Below are positions 1 through 5,508 of a DNA stretch of 6,519 bases, piece by piece (within the stretch, counting starts at the first letter, position 1; every line of letters starts with the position of its first letter). Under the pieces are notes generated by a model that did not search any database, was not told the origin of the DNA, and saw nothing but the letters and a program-made list of their open reading frames with translations. A program made the position numbers and the translations under genes. Source of the DNA: JAITWN01 sp964581365 (GTDB lineage Bacteria > Pseudomonadota > Gammaproteobacteria > SZUA-140); assembly GCA_964581365.1 (NCBI GenBank), contig CAZOOF010000069.1:1-6519 (forward strand), written 5' to 3'.

Positions 1-2
1 AT

Positions 3-542
3 GGTGCCTATCATTTCCAGAGCAATTTCCATATGTTCCTGGCGTTCTTCACGATTTTCCTGTTCGTGCTGCATCGCTCGGGGCGCCTGACCCAGCCGTT
101 CGAGGTCAAGATCTTCAACTACATGGCGCAGTTCATGCTGGCCATGACGATCCTCTGGACTTACCTGTTCTTCACCCAGTATCTGGTGATGTGGTACGGC
201 CGCCTGCCGGAGGAAATGGCTCGCTACGACAACATGATGCTGGCGGGACTCGGCGGCATCTGGTGGACGTTCCTGGCGTGCAAGTTCGTGATTCCGCTGC
301 TGACGCTGGTCTTCACCAAGAGCCGGCAGAATCCGGTGGTGATCACCACCATGGCAGTGCTGATCGTGTTCGGAACCTGGCTCGAGCGTTACACCTGGAT
401 TTCCGGAACGGTCGACCCGGTCTACTATCACATCCCGATGACGTCGATGTTCGATATCATCGTCACCGTGGCCGTGTTCGGTTTCGCCGCTTGGGCGGTG
501 CAGCGTACGCTGGTCCGTTACGGTCTGGTCCGCGCCTCCTGA
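3..542 (+). CDS. NrfD/PsrC-family polytopic membrane subunit, 5'-truncated by the window edge
   Basis: The reading frame is open to the left edge, so the N-terminus is missing; 179 residues and a TGA stop remain. The fragment is strongly hydrophobic, with about five membrane segments: fragment residues ~10-24, ~42-66, ~79-103, ~110-129 and ~147-164. The motif FTQYLVMWYGRLPEE at the end of the second segment resembles the conserved (S/T)QYxxxWYxxxPEE motif of the NrfD/PsrC superfamily. Members of that family are integral membrane subunits that exchange electrons between quinones and periplasmic iron-sulfur, molybdopterin or cytochrome partners; examples are polysulfide reductase PsrC, NrfD, DsrP and ActC/ActF of alternative complex III. 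The ATG at 33 is internal and should not be taken as the start. No partner subunit is visible, so the complex and its substrate cannot be named. A hairpin just downstream suggests this is the last gene of its operon. Confidence 0.8.
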   Translation, partial: GAYHFQSNFHMFLAFFTIFLFVLHRSGRLTQPFEVKIFNYMAQFMLAMTILWTYLFFTQYLVMWYGRLPEEMARYDNMMLAGLGGIWWTFLACKFVIPLLTLVFTKSRQNPVVITTMAVLIVFGTWLERYTWISGTVDPVYYHIPMTSMFDIIVTVAVFGFAAWAVQRTLVRYGLVRAS

Positions 543-557
543 GGCGGCCGCGGGAGG

Positions 558-590
558 GGGACGGCGCCTCCAGGGGGGCGCCGTCCCTTT
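558..590 (+). terminator. Probable rho-independent terminator after the NrfD-like gene
   Basis: A perfect 11-bp GC-rich stem (GGGACGGCGCC at 558-568 paired with GGCGCCGTCCC at 577-587) encloses an 8-nt loop and is followed by TTT. It begins 15 nt after the stop of the membrane-protein gene and lies more than 100 nt before rpe. The T run is short (TTTCC), so termination may be partial, but the position between two unrelated transcription units fits a terminator. Confidence 0.6.
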
Positions 591-633
591 CCGCGTTAAG
601 GGGGCGAGGGAGCGGCCGGAAGGGCTGCTTCCC

Positions 634-662
634 TTGATTTTTGCCGCCAATCCCTTTCTACT
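634..662 (+). promoter_or_regulatory. Candidate sigma70-type promoter for rpe-gph-trp
   Basis: TTGATT (634-639) matches four of six bases of the -35 consensus. It is separated by 17 nt from TCTACT (657-662), which matches four of six of the -10 consensus. The site lies after the upstream terminator hairpin and about 30 nt before the rpe start codon, in the only locally T-rich, AT-richer stretch. The prediction rests on short degenerate matches and is tentative. Confidence 0.35.
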
Positions 663-691
663 TTCCTTTTTGCGCTCGTCCCGAGGATTCC

Positions 692-1366
692 ATGAAACAA
701 GATTTCATTGCGCCTTCCATCCTGTCCGCCGACTTTGCCCGGCTGGGAGAGGAGGTCGCCAAGGTGCTCGACGCCGGTGCCGACATCATCCATTTCGATG
801 TGATGGACAACCATTACGTGCCGAATCTGACCATCGGTCCGCTGGTCTGCGAGGCGCTGCGCAAGTACGGCATCAAGGCGCCGATCGACGTTCACCTGAT
901 GGTCAAGCCGGTCGATCGCATCATTCCGGATTTCGCCAAGGCGGGAGCTGATTACATCACCTTCCATCCCGAGGCCTCGGAACATATCGATCGCAGCCTG
1001 CAGCTGATCCGGGACCACGGCTGCAAGGCCGGTCTGGTATTCAATCCGGCGACTCCGCTCGATCATCTGAAGTACGTGATCGACAAGGTCGACATGGTGC
1101 TGCTGATGTCGGTGAACCCCGGCTTCGGTGGTCAGAGTTTCATCACGAGCGCGCTCGACAAGCTGCGCGAGGCACGTCGCATCATCGATGAGAGCGGACG
1201 CGATATTCGCCTGGAAATCGACGGCGGGGTGAAGGTCGACAATATCCGCGCCATCGCCGAGGCGGGAGCCGATACCTTCGTTGCCGGTTCGGCGATCTTC
1301 AATACGCCGGACTACAAGGCGACCATAGACGCGATGCGTGCCGAGCTGGCCGCGGCCCGACGCTGA
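692..1366 (+). CDS. rpe: Ribulose-phosphate 3-epimerase
   Basis: This 224-residue cytosolic TIM-barrel enzyme interconverts D-ribulose 5-phosphate and D-xylulose 5-phosphate in the pentose phosphate pathway, and in the Calvin cycle if the organism has one. Diagnostic motifs are present in order: APSILSADF (7-15), HFDVMDNHYVPN (34-45), DVHLMV (66-71), MSVNPGFGGQSF (139-150), EIDGGV (175-180) and the phosphate-binding VAGSAIF near the C-terminus. H34, D36, H68 and D177 correspond to the family metal ligands, with D36 and D177 as the acid-base pair. The ATG at 692 is preferred over an upstream in-frame TTG at 641 because it gives the normal length and N-terminus and has GAGGA just upstream (683-687, rather close at 4 nt). 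It is the first gene of the rpe-gph-trpE cluster; gph starts 14 nt after its stop. Nothing looks unusual. Confidence 0.97.
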   Translation: MKQDFIAPSILSADFARLGEEVAKVLDAGADIIHFDVMDNHYVPNLTIGPLVCEALRKYGIKAPIDVHLMVKPVDRIIPDFAKAGADYITFHPEASEHIDRSLQLIRDHGCKAGLVFNPATPLDHLKYVIDKVDMVLLMSVNPGFGGQSFITSALDKLREARRIIDESGRDIRLEIDGGVKVDNIRAIAEAGADTFVAGSAIFNTPDYKATIDAMRAELAAARR

Positions 1367-1380
1367 GCCGGAGCTTCTCA

Positions 1381-2115
1381 ATGTCCAACCTCCGCCGTGG
1401 CGTGCTCGCGCGCCCCGACATGATTCTGATCGACCTCGATGGCACCCTGGTCGATTCAGTCCCTGATCTGACTCACGCCGTTGACGTGATGATGCGCGCG
1501 ATCGGCATGCCCGAGCGCGGTGAGGCAAGGGTTCGCCAGTGGATCGGTAATGGAGCGGAACGCCTGGTGCGCCGCGCGCTGATCGATCGGGTCGATGGGG
1601 AGCCTGACGAGGAACTGTTCCGTCGTGCCTATCCGATCTTCCTCGAATCCTATCAGGAGAACGTTTGTCGGGATAGCCGGCCCTATCCGGGCGTCATCGA
1701 GGGGCTGGCGGCGGTGAAGGCGGCGGGGTTCAAGCTCGGCTGTGTGACCAACAAGCCTGCCTGTTTCACCGAGCCCTTGCTGAAAGAGCTGGGCATGTAT
1801 GACAGCTTTGGCATCGTCATCAGCGGTGATTCGCTGCCGACGAAAAAGCCGGATCCGGCGCCGCTGCTGCATGCCGCCGCGTTCTTTGGCGTCGCGCCGG
1901 AGCGTTCGCTGATGGTCGGTGACTCGATCAGCGATGTGAAGGCCGCCCGCGCCGCCGGCTTTGCGGTGGTCTGTGTCACCTACGGCTACAACCACGGGAA
2001 CGATATTCGTGACGCGGGTCCGGATGCGGTGATGGACTCGCTGGCCGAATTGCCCGCGCTGATAGAAGATGCGGCGGGGCAGGAGCGGGTGCGGCTGTCC
2101 GGCAATGACGCCTGA
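1381..2115 (+). CDS. gph: Phosphoglycolate phosphatase (HAD superfamily)
   Basis: A 244-residue HAD-like hydrolase of subfamily I that dephosphorylates 2-phosphoglycolate, a product of DNA repair and of RuBisCO oxygenation, to glycolate. All four HAD motifs are visible: DLDGTLVDS with nucleophile D18 and acid-base D20, CVTNKP with T123, KKPDP with K156, and VGDSISDVKAARAAG with metal-binding D181 and D185. A helical cap region lies between motif I and motif II (about 30-100). The ATG at 1381 is chosen because GGAG (1370-1373) sits 7 nt upstream; the later M14 at 1420 would leave almost no residues before motif I. The product name rests on the family resemblance and on the rpe-gph-trpE order, since HAD phosphatase specificity is hard to read from sequence alone. 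Its last 11 nt overlap the start of trpE. Confidence 0.92.
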   Translation: MSNLRRGVLARPDMILIDLDGTLVDSVPDLTHAVDVMMRAIGMPERGEARVRQWIGNGAERLVRRALIDRVDGEPDEELFRRAYPIFLESYQENVCRDSRPYPGVIEGLAAVKAAGFKLGCVTNKPACFTEPLLKELGMYDSFGIVISGDSLPTKKPDPAPLLHAAAFFGVAPERSLMVGDSISDVKAARAAGFAVVCVTYGYNHGNDIRDAGPDAVMDSLAELPALIEDAAGQERVRLSGNDA

Positions 2116-3586
2116 GCAGTTTGCCGCGCTCGCCGAGGCCGGATATACCCACGTTCCGTTCGTGCGGGAGATTCCCGCGGATCTCGATACACCTCTCAGC
2201 ACCTACCTGAAACTGGCCGCCGGCCCCTGCAGCTATCTCTTCGAGTCGGTGCAGGGCGGCGAGAAGTGGGGCCGCTATTCGATTATCGGCCTGCCGTCGC
2301 GGCGCGTGTTGCGGGTATCCGGCGGTGTGATCACCGTGACCGAGGATGGCCGCGAAACCGAACGGGTTGAATGCGGCGATCCCCTGGGCTGGATCGAGTC
2401 CTTCCGGCAGCGTTATCGCGTCGCCCCGCTGCCGGGACCGGCGCGCTTTGCCGGCGGACTGGTCGGCTACTTCGGCTACGATACCGTGCGTTATATCGAG
2501 CCGCGCCTTGCGCAGACAGATCTGCCGCCGGCAGATACGCCCGATATCCTGCTCATGTTCAGCAGCCGGGTTCTGGTGTTCGACAATCTTGCCGGAGTAC
2601 TGCGCATCGTCATCTGCGCCGACGTCGCCGAATCCGATGCCTACGAGCGGGCCCAGCGCGAGCTCGACGAGCTGCAGGCGCGGCTGGAGGGTCCGTTGCC
2701 GCCGCGCGCCACGCCCGCACAGGCCGGGGCTGAGATAACCGAGACGGATTTCGTCTCGGAATTCGGGCGCCCGGGCTTCGAGGCGGGGGTGCGGCGCATC
2801 AAGGAATACATCGTGGACGGCGATGTGATGCAGGTGGTGCTCTCGCAGCGCATGAGTATCGGCTATCAGGCCGATCCGCTCGATCTGTACCGTGGTCTGC
2901 GCCGTCTGAACCCTTCTCCGTACATGTATTATCTGGATCTCGGTGATTTTCACATCGTCGGTTCGTCCCCCGAGATTCTGGTGCGCCTCGAAGATGGCAT
3001 GGTCACGGTTCGCCCCATCGCTGGCACGCGCCCGCGCGGCGCGGACGAAGCCTCCGATCGACAGCTGGAGGAGGAGCTTCTCGCCGATCCCAAGGAACGG
3101 GCCGAGCATCTGATGCTGATCGATCTGGGCCGCAACGACGTCGGGCGAGTGGCGCAGACCGGCAGCGTCAGACTGACCGAGCGCATGGTGATCGAGCGCT
3201 ACTCGCATGTCATGCACATCGTGTCCAACGTCACCGGCCGCCTGCGCGAGGGGTTGGGGCCGCTGGATGTGCTGCGCGCGACCTTCCCGGCCGGCACGGT
3301 ATCCGGCGCCCCCAAGGTGCGGGCGATGGAAATCATCGATGAACTCGAACCCTCGCGCCGCGGCGTCTACGCCGGCGCGGTGGGATACATCGGCTGGAAC
3401 GGCAATATGGATACCGCGATCGCCATCCGCACCGCGGTAATCCGCGACGGCCGTTTGAGCATCCAGGCGGGCGCCGGTATTGTCGCGGATTCGGTGCCTG
3501 CCTCCGAGTGGGAGGAAACCATGAACANNNNNNNNNNCAAGGGCCGGGCGGTATTCCGTGCAGTGGCCCTGGTGAGCGGGAAATGA
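2105..3586 (+). CDS. trpE: Anthranilate synthase component I, containing an assembly gap
   Basis: The large subunit of anthranilate synthase converts chorismate and ammonia, supplied by TrpG, to anthranilate, the first committed step of tryptophan synthesis. The frame is 493 residues including four undetermined ones. The N-terminal part carries the tryptophan feedback region (YLFESVQGGEKWGRYS, 44-59, an LFES form of the LLES motif). The chorismate-binding domain has NPSPYMYYL (269-277), IAGTRPRG (305-312), DPKERAEHLMLIDLGRND (328-345), YSHVMHIVS with probable catalytic H371, and GTVSGAPK (397-404). The ATG at 2105 gives the family N-terminus (MTPEQFAALAEAGY) and overlaps gph by 11 nt. No good Shine-Dalgarno sequence is at the right distance (AGGAG at 2081-2085 is 19 nt away), so translation is probably coupled to gph. 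An in-frame ATG at 2069 would add 12 atypical residues. The N run at 3528-3537 falls near the C-terminus, just before KGRAVFRAVAL. Confidence 0.96.
   Translation: MTPEQFAALAEAGYTHVPFVREIPADLDTPLSTYLKLAAGPCSYLFESVQGGEKWGRYSIIGLPSRRVLRVSGGVITVTEDGRETERVECGDPLGWIESFRQRYRVAPLPGPARFAGGLVGYFGYDTVRYIEPRLAQTDLPPADTPDILLMFSSRVLVFDNLAGVLRIVICADVAESDAYERAQRELDELQARLEGPLPPRATPAQAGAEITETDFVSEFGRPGFEAGVRRIKEYIVDGDVMQVVLSQRMSIGYQADPLDLYRGLRRLNPSPYMYYLDLGDFHIVGSSPEILVRLEDGMVTVRPIAGTRPRGADEASDRQLEEELLADPKERAEHLMLIDLGRNDVGRVAQTGSVRLTERMVIERYSHVMHIVSNVTGRLREGLGPLDVLRATFPAGTVSGAPKVRAMEIIDELEPSRRGVYAGAVGYIGWNGNMDTAIAIRTAVIRDGRLSIQAGAGIVADSVPASEWEETMNXXXXKGRAVFRAVALVSGK
3528..3537. other. Ten-N assembly gap inside trpE
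   Basis: Ten undetermined bases interrupt codons 475-478 of trpE. The left flank ends in ATGAACA and the right flank begins CAAGGGC. Joining them across the shared CA gives ATG AAC AAG GGC, which encodes MNKG. That matches the usual TrpE sequence here, where the conserved Asn is directly followed by Lys. The Ns plus the duplicated CA add exactly 12 nt, so the frame is kept. The run is therefore probably a scaffolding placeholder and not missing coding sequence. Confidence 0.9.
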
Positions 3587-3651
3587 CCGTTTGCCGTCAT
3601 ATCGTTTCCGGACAGACCCGTCGCCGTTTATGCTGTGATTTTTGCTCGCGC

Positions 3652-3665
3652 GAGGTTTCACCGTG
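3652..3665 (+). promoter_or_regulatory. Ribosome binding site that fixes the GTG start of trpG
   Basis: GAGG (3652-3655) lies 7 nt before GTG (3663-3665). This supports initiation at GTG, giving MLLMIDNYDSF as in TrpG relatives. It argues against the TTG at 3642, which lies upstream of this site, and against the ATG at 3672, which would remove three conserved residues. Confidence 0.75.
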
Positions 3666-4250
3666 CTGCTGATGATCGACAACTACGATTCCTTCACCTA
3701 CAACCTGGTGCAGTACTTCGGCGAGCTGGGGGTGGAGGTCGAGGTTCGGCGCAACGATGAAATCGATGTGGACACGATCAGACGCATGGCGCCCTCGCAT
3801 ATCGTCGTGTCACCGGGCCCGGGCACGCCCGATGACGCCGGCATCTCCATGGAGCTGATCCGGACGTTTTCCGGACATATCCCCCTGCTTGGCGTCTGCC
3901 TCGGTCACCAGTGCATCGGACAGGTCTTCGGCGCTCGTATCGTTCATGCCCGGGTACTGATGCATGGCAAGACCTCGGCGGTCCACCACCGGGGCGCCGG
4001 CGTCTTTCGCGATCTGCCCACGCCGTTCGAGGCGACCCGTTACCATTCGCTGGTGATCGCTCCCGACAGCGTTCCGGATTGTCTGGAAGTCACCGCATGG
4101 ACCGTCAACGAACGTGGCGAACCCGATGAAATCATGGGGGTGCGCCATCGGGAGCTGGCGGTGGAAGGAGTACAGTTCCACCCCGAATCGATTCTGACCG
4201 AGCATGGTCACCGGATGCTGCGCAATTTCCTCGAAACCGCGGCCAATTAG
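3663..4250 (+). CDS. trpG: Anthranilate synthase component II (glutamine amidotransferase)
   Basis: A 195-residue class I glutamine amidotransferase that hydrolyses glutamine and channels ammonia to TrpE. In many bacteria the same type of subunit (PabA) also serves aminodeoxychorismate synthase. The catalytic triad is complete: C79 in GVCLGHQCIG, and H173 and E175 in FHPES. The oxyanion-loop motif SPGPGTPDDAG (50-60) and the MHGKTS segment (100-105) are typical of the chorismate-linked subfamily. It is a stand-alone protein, not fused to TrpD as in E. coli. Initiation is at GTG, supported by a well-placed Shine-Dalgarno. It starts 76 nt after the trpE stop, so it is less tightly coupled to trpE than expected for two subunits of one complex. 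The adjacent trpE makes TrpG the natural name over PabA. Confidence 0.95.
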   Translation: MLLMIDNYDSFTYNLVQYFGELGVEVEVRRNDEIDVDTIRRMAPSHIVVSPGPGTPDDAGISMELIRTFSGHIPLLGVCLGHQCIGQVFGARIVHARVLMHGKTSAVHHRGAGVFRDLPTPFEATRYHSLVIAPDSVPDCLEVTAWTVNERGEPDEIMGVRHRELAVEGVQFHPESILTEHGHRMLRNFLETAAN

Positions 4251-4267
4251 GCGCCGAGGGCGGCGCC
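4250..4267 (+). other. Hairpin at the end of trpG
   Basis: A perfect 6-bp stem, GGCGCC (4250-4255) with GGCGCC (4262-4267), and a 6-nt loop begin on the last base of the trpG stop codon. It is followed by five A, not T, on the plus strand, so it does not look like a rho-independent terminator. It may protect or mark the trpG mRNA end, or it may be chance in GC-rich DNA. Confidence 0.4.
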
Positions 4268-4366
4268 AAAAACCGGTACGGCAATGTGCGTCACGATTTT
4301 CTGGCAGAATAAGGCAATCGCAGAGATAAGCTCGAACTGAAGCAGCGACATCGCATTGGGCGCGGC

Positions 4367-4401
4367 AGACGCTTTCCAGCGTCTCATCGCTTCGCCCGAT
4401 G
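4367..4401 (+). other. Two adjacent hairpins in the trpD leader
   Basis: AGACGCT (4367-4373) pairs with AGCGTCT (4378-4384) across a TTCC tetraloop. CATCG (4385-4389) pairs with CGATG (4397-4401) across a 7-nt loop. The two stems abut directly, about 50 nt before the trpD start. No T run follows either one, so they are not standard terminators. They could be leader RNA structure affecting trpD translation or mRNA processing; no known element is recognised. Confidence 0.4.
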
Positions 4402-4451
4402 ACCGAACAACTGCTGCCCCGGACACAGACACAGTCGTAAATATCAAAGCC

Positions 4452-5468
4452 ATGGATCTTCCAGCCGCCATCCGCGCCGTTACCGAGAACCGCGATCTCA
4501 CCCAGGACGAGATGAGCGCCGTGATGCGCCTGATCATGACCGGTCAGGCGACGCCGGCACAGATCGGAGGATTCCTGATCGGTCTGCGCATGAAGGGCGA
4601 AACGGTGGACGAGATTGCCGCTGCTGCTCGTCTGATGCGTGAGCTGGCGGTGAAGGTCGACCTGGACAAGTGTCACCTGGTGGATACCTGCGGCACTGGC
4701 GGCGATGGCGCGCGCACCTTCAACATTTCGACCGCCGCCGCCTTCGTGGTCGCTGCTGCCGGCGGGCGCGTCGCCAAGCATGGCAACCGCTCCGTATCCA
4801 GCCGCAGTGGCAGCGCCGATATGCTGGAAATCGCCGGTGTCCGCCTCGATCTGACCCCCGAGCAGGTCGCCCTGTGTGTCGATCGTGTCGGCGTTGGTTT
4901 CATGTTTGCACCGCTGCATCATGGCGCCATGAAGCACGCCGTCGGGCCGCGCCGCGAGATGGGCGTGCGCACGCTGTTCAATCTGCTCGGTCCTCTGGCC
5001 AATCCGGCCGATGCGCCGAATCAGGTCATTGGCGTCTATGCCGAGCGCTGGCTGCAACCGGTCGCACGGGTGCTGGAGAAGCTTGGCAGCCGGCACGTGC
5101 TGGCGGTGCATTCGGCTGGCGGCATGGACGAAATCGGCATCGATGGTCCGACCCGGATCGCCGAGATGCGGGAGGGCGACCTTGCCCTGTACGAGGTGCG
5201 GCCCGAGGATTTCGGCATCGACAGCGCTTCGATCGAGGCGCTCCAGGTCAGCAGCCCGGAGGAAAGCCTGGAGCGGGTGCTGGAAGTGCTCGATGGCCGG
5301 CGCGGTCCGGCGAGCGACGTGGTGGCCCTCAATGCCGGCGCCGCGATCTATGCCGCCGGCCTGGTCGAAACGCTCGCCGCGGGAGTGGCGCGCGCCCGTG
5401 AGGTTATCGCCAGCGGCGAGGCCCGTGAGCGCCTCGATGCCCTGGTGCAGTTCACTTCGAACCTGTGA
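4452..5468 (+). CDS. trpD: Anthranilate phosphoribosyltransferase
   Basis: A 338-residue enzyme that transfers the phosphoribosyl group of PRPP to anthranilate, the second step of the tryptophan pathway. The N-terminal helical domain contains MTGQATPAQIGGFLIGLRMKGET (29-51). The catalytic domain has the PRPP-binding GTGGD (81-85), NIST (91-94), KHGNRSVSSRSG (109-120) and the anthranilate-site segment HHGAMKHAVGPRREMGVRTL (156-175), with R168 as the likely anthranilate-contacting arginine. D226-E227 in GGMDEIG match the metal-binding pair. The ATG at 4452 gives a typical N-terminus and length. The frame stays open upstream to a TTG at 4356, but those 32 residues resemble no TrpD and cross hairpin-forming DNA. 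No clear Shine-Dalgarno precedes the ATG. A 201-nt spacer separates it from trpG; trpC begins 37 nt after its stop. Confidence 0.96.
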   Translation: MDLPAAIRAVTENRDLTQDEMSAVMRLIMTGQATPAQIGGFLIGLRMKGETVDEIAAAARLMRELAVKVDLDKCHLVDTCGTGGDGARTFNISTAAAFVVAAAGGRVAKHGNRSVSSRSGSADMLEIAGVRLDLTPEQVALCVDRVGVGFMFAPLHHGAMKHAVGPRREMGVRTLFNLLGPLANPADAPNQVIGVYAERWLQPVARVLEKLGSRHVLAVHSAGGMDEIGIDGPTRIAEMREGDLALYEVRPEDFGIDSASIEALQVSSPEESLERVLEVLDGRRGPASDVVALNAGAAIYAAGLVETLAAGVARAREVIASGEARERLDALVQFTSNL

Positions 5469-5493
5469 GTTTCAAACCGCGCTTCTGCGTTCC

Positions 5494-5508
5494 GGGAGTC
5501 CTGCCTTG
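5494..5508 (+). promoter_or_regulatory. Ribosome binding site that fixes the TTG start of trpC
   Basis: GGGAG (5494-5498) lies 7 nt before TTG (5506-5508). No ATG or GTG in frame lies near the expected N-terminus, and the residues after TTG (SDILNRILRRKAEEV) match the family start, so TTG initiation is the best reading. Confidence 0.75.

Noticed and set aside
641..691. A longer Rpe starting at TTG 641.
   Set aside because: It would begin inside the candidate promoter region. The ATG at 692 has a Shine-Dalgarno and starts at the conserved family N-terminus.
692..2115. rpe plus gph read as a sign of a Calvin cycle and photorespiration.
   Set aside because: rpe-gph-trpE is a common housekeeping arrangement in heterotrophic gammaproteobacteria too. 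No RuBisCO or phosphoribulokinase gene is present.
2234..2245. LFES in place of LLES in the TrpE tryptophan-binding motif, possibly meaning altered feedback inhibition.
   Set aside because: The rest of the motif is intact, and a hydrophobic substitution at this position is plausible natural variation; no regulatory conclusion is supported.
1976..3682. A 568-codon minus-strand open frame opposite trpE.
   Set aside because: It is a shadow of GC-rich coding DNA antisense to a clear trpE, has no recognisable motifs, and runs through the N gap.
4302..4316. TGGCAGAATAAGGCA resembles a sigma54 -24/-12 promoter before trpD.
   Set aside because: The GG and GC elements are one base too close together, and sigma54 promoters require strict spacing. 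The -12 element is also poor.
4356..4451. A longer TrpD starting at TTG 4356 with 32 extra N-terminal residues.
   Set aside because: The extension is unlike TrpD proteins, crosses two hairpins, and the ATG at 4452 gives the standard N-terminus and length.
3810..5111. A 433-codon minus-strand open frame opposite trpG and trpD.
   Set aside because: It crosses two genes and their spacer, resembles no family, and is explained by codon bias on the opposite strand.
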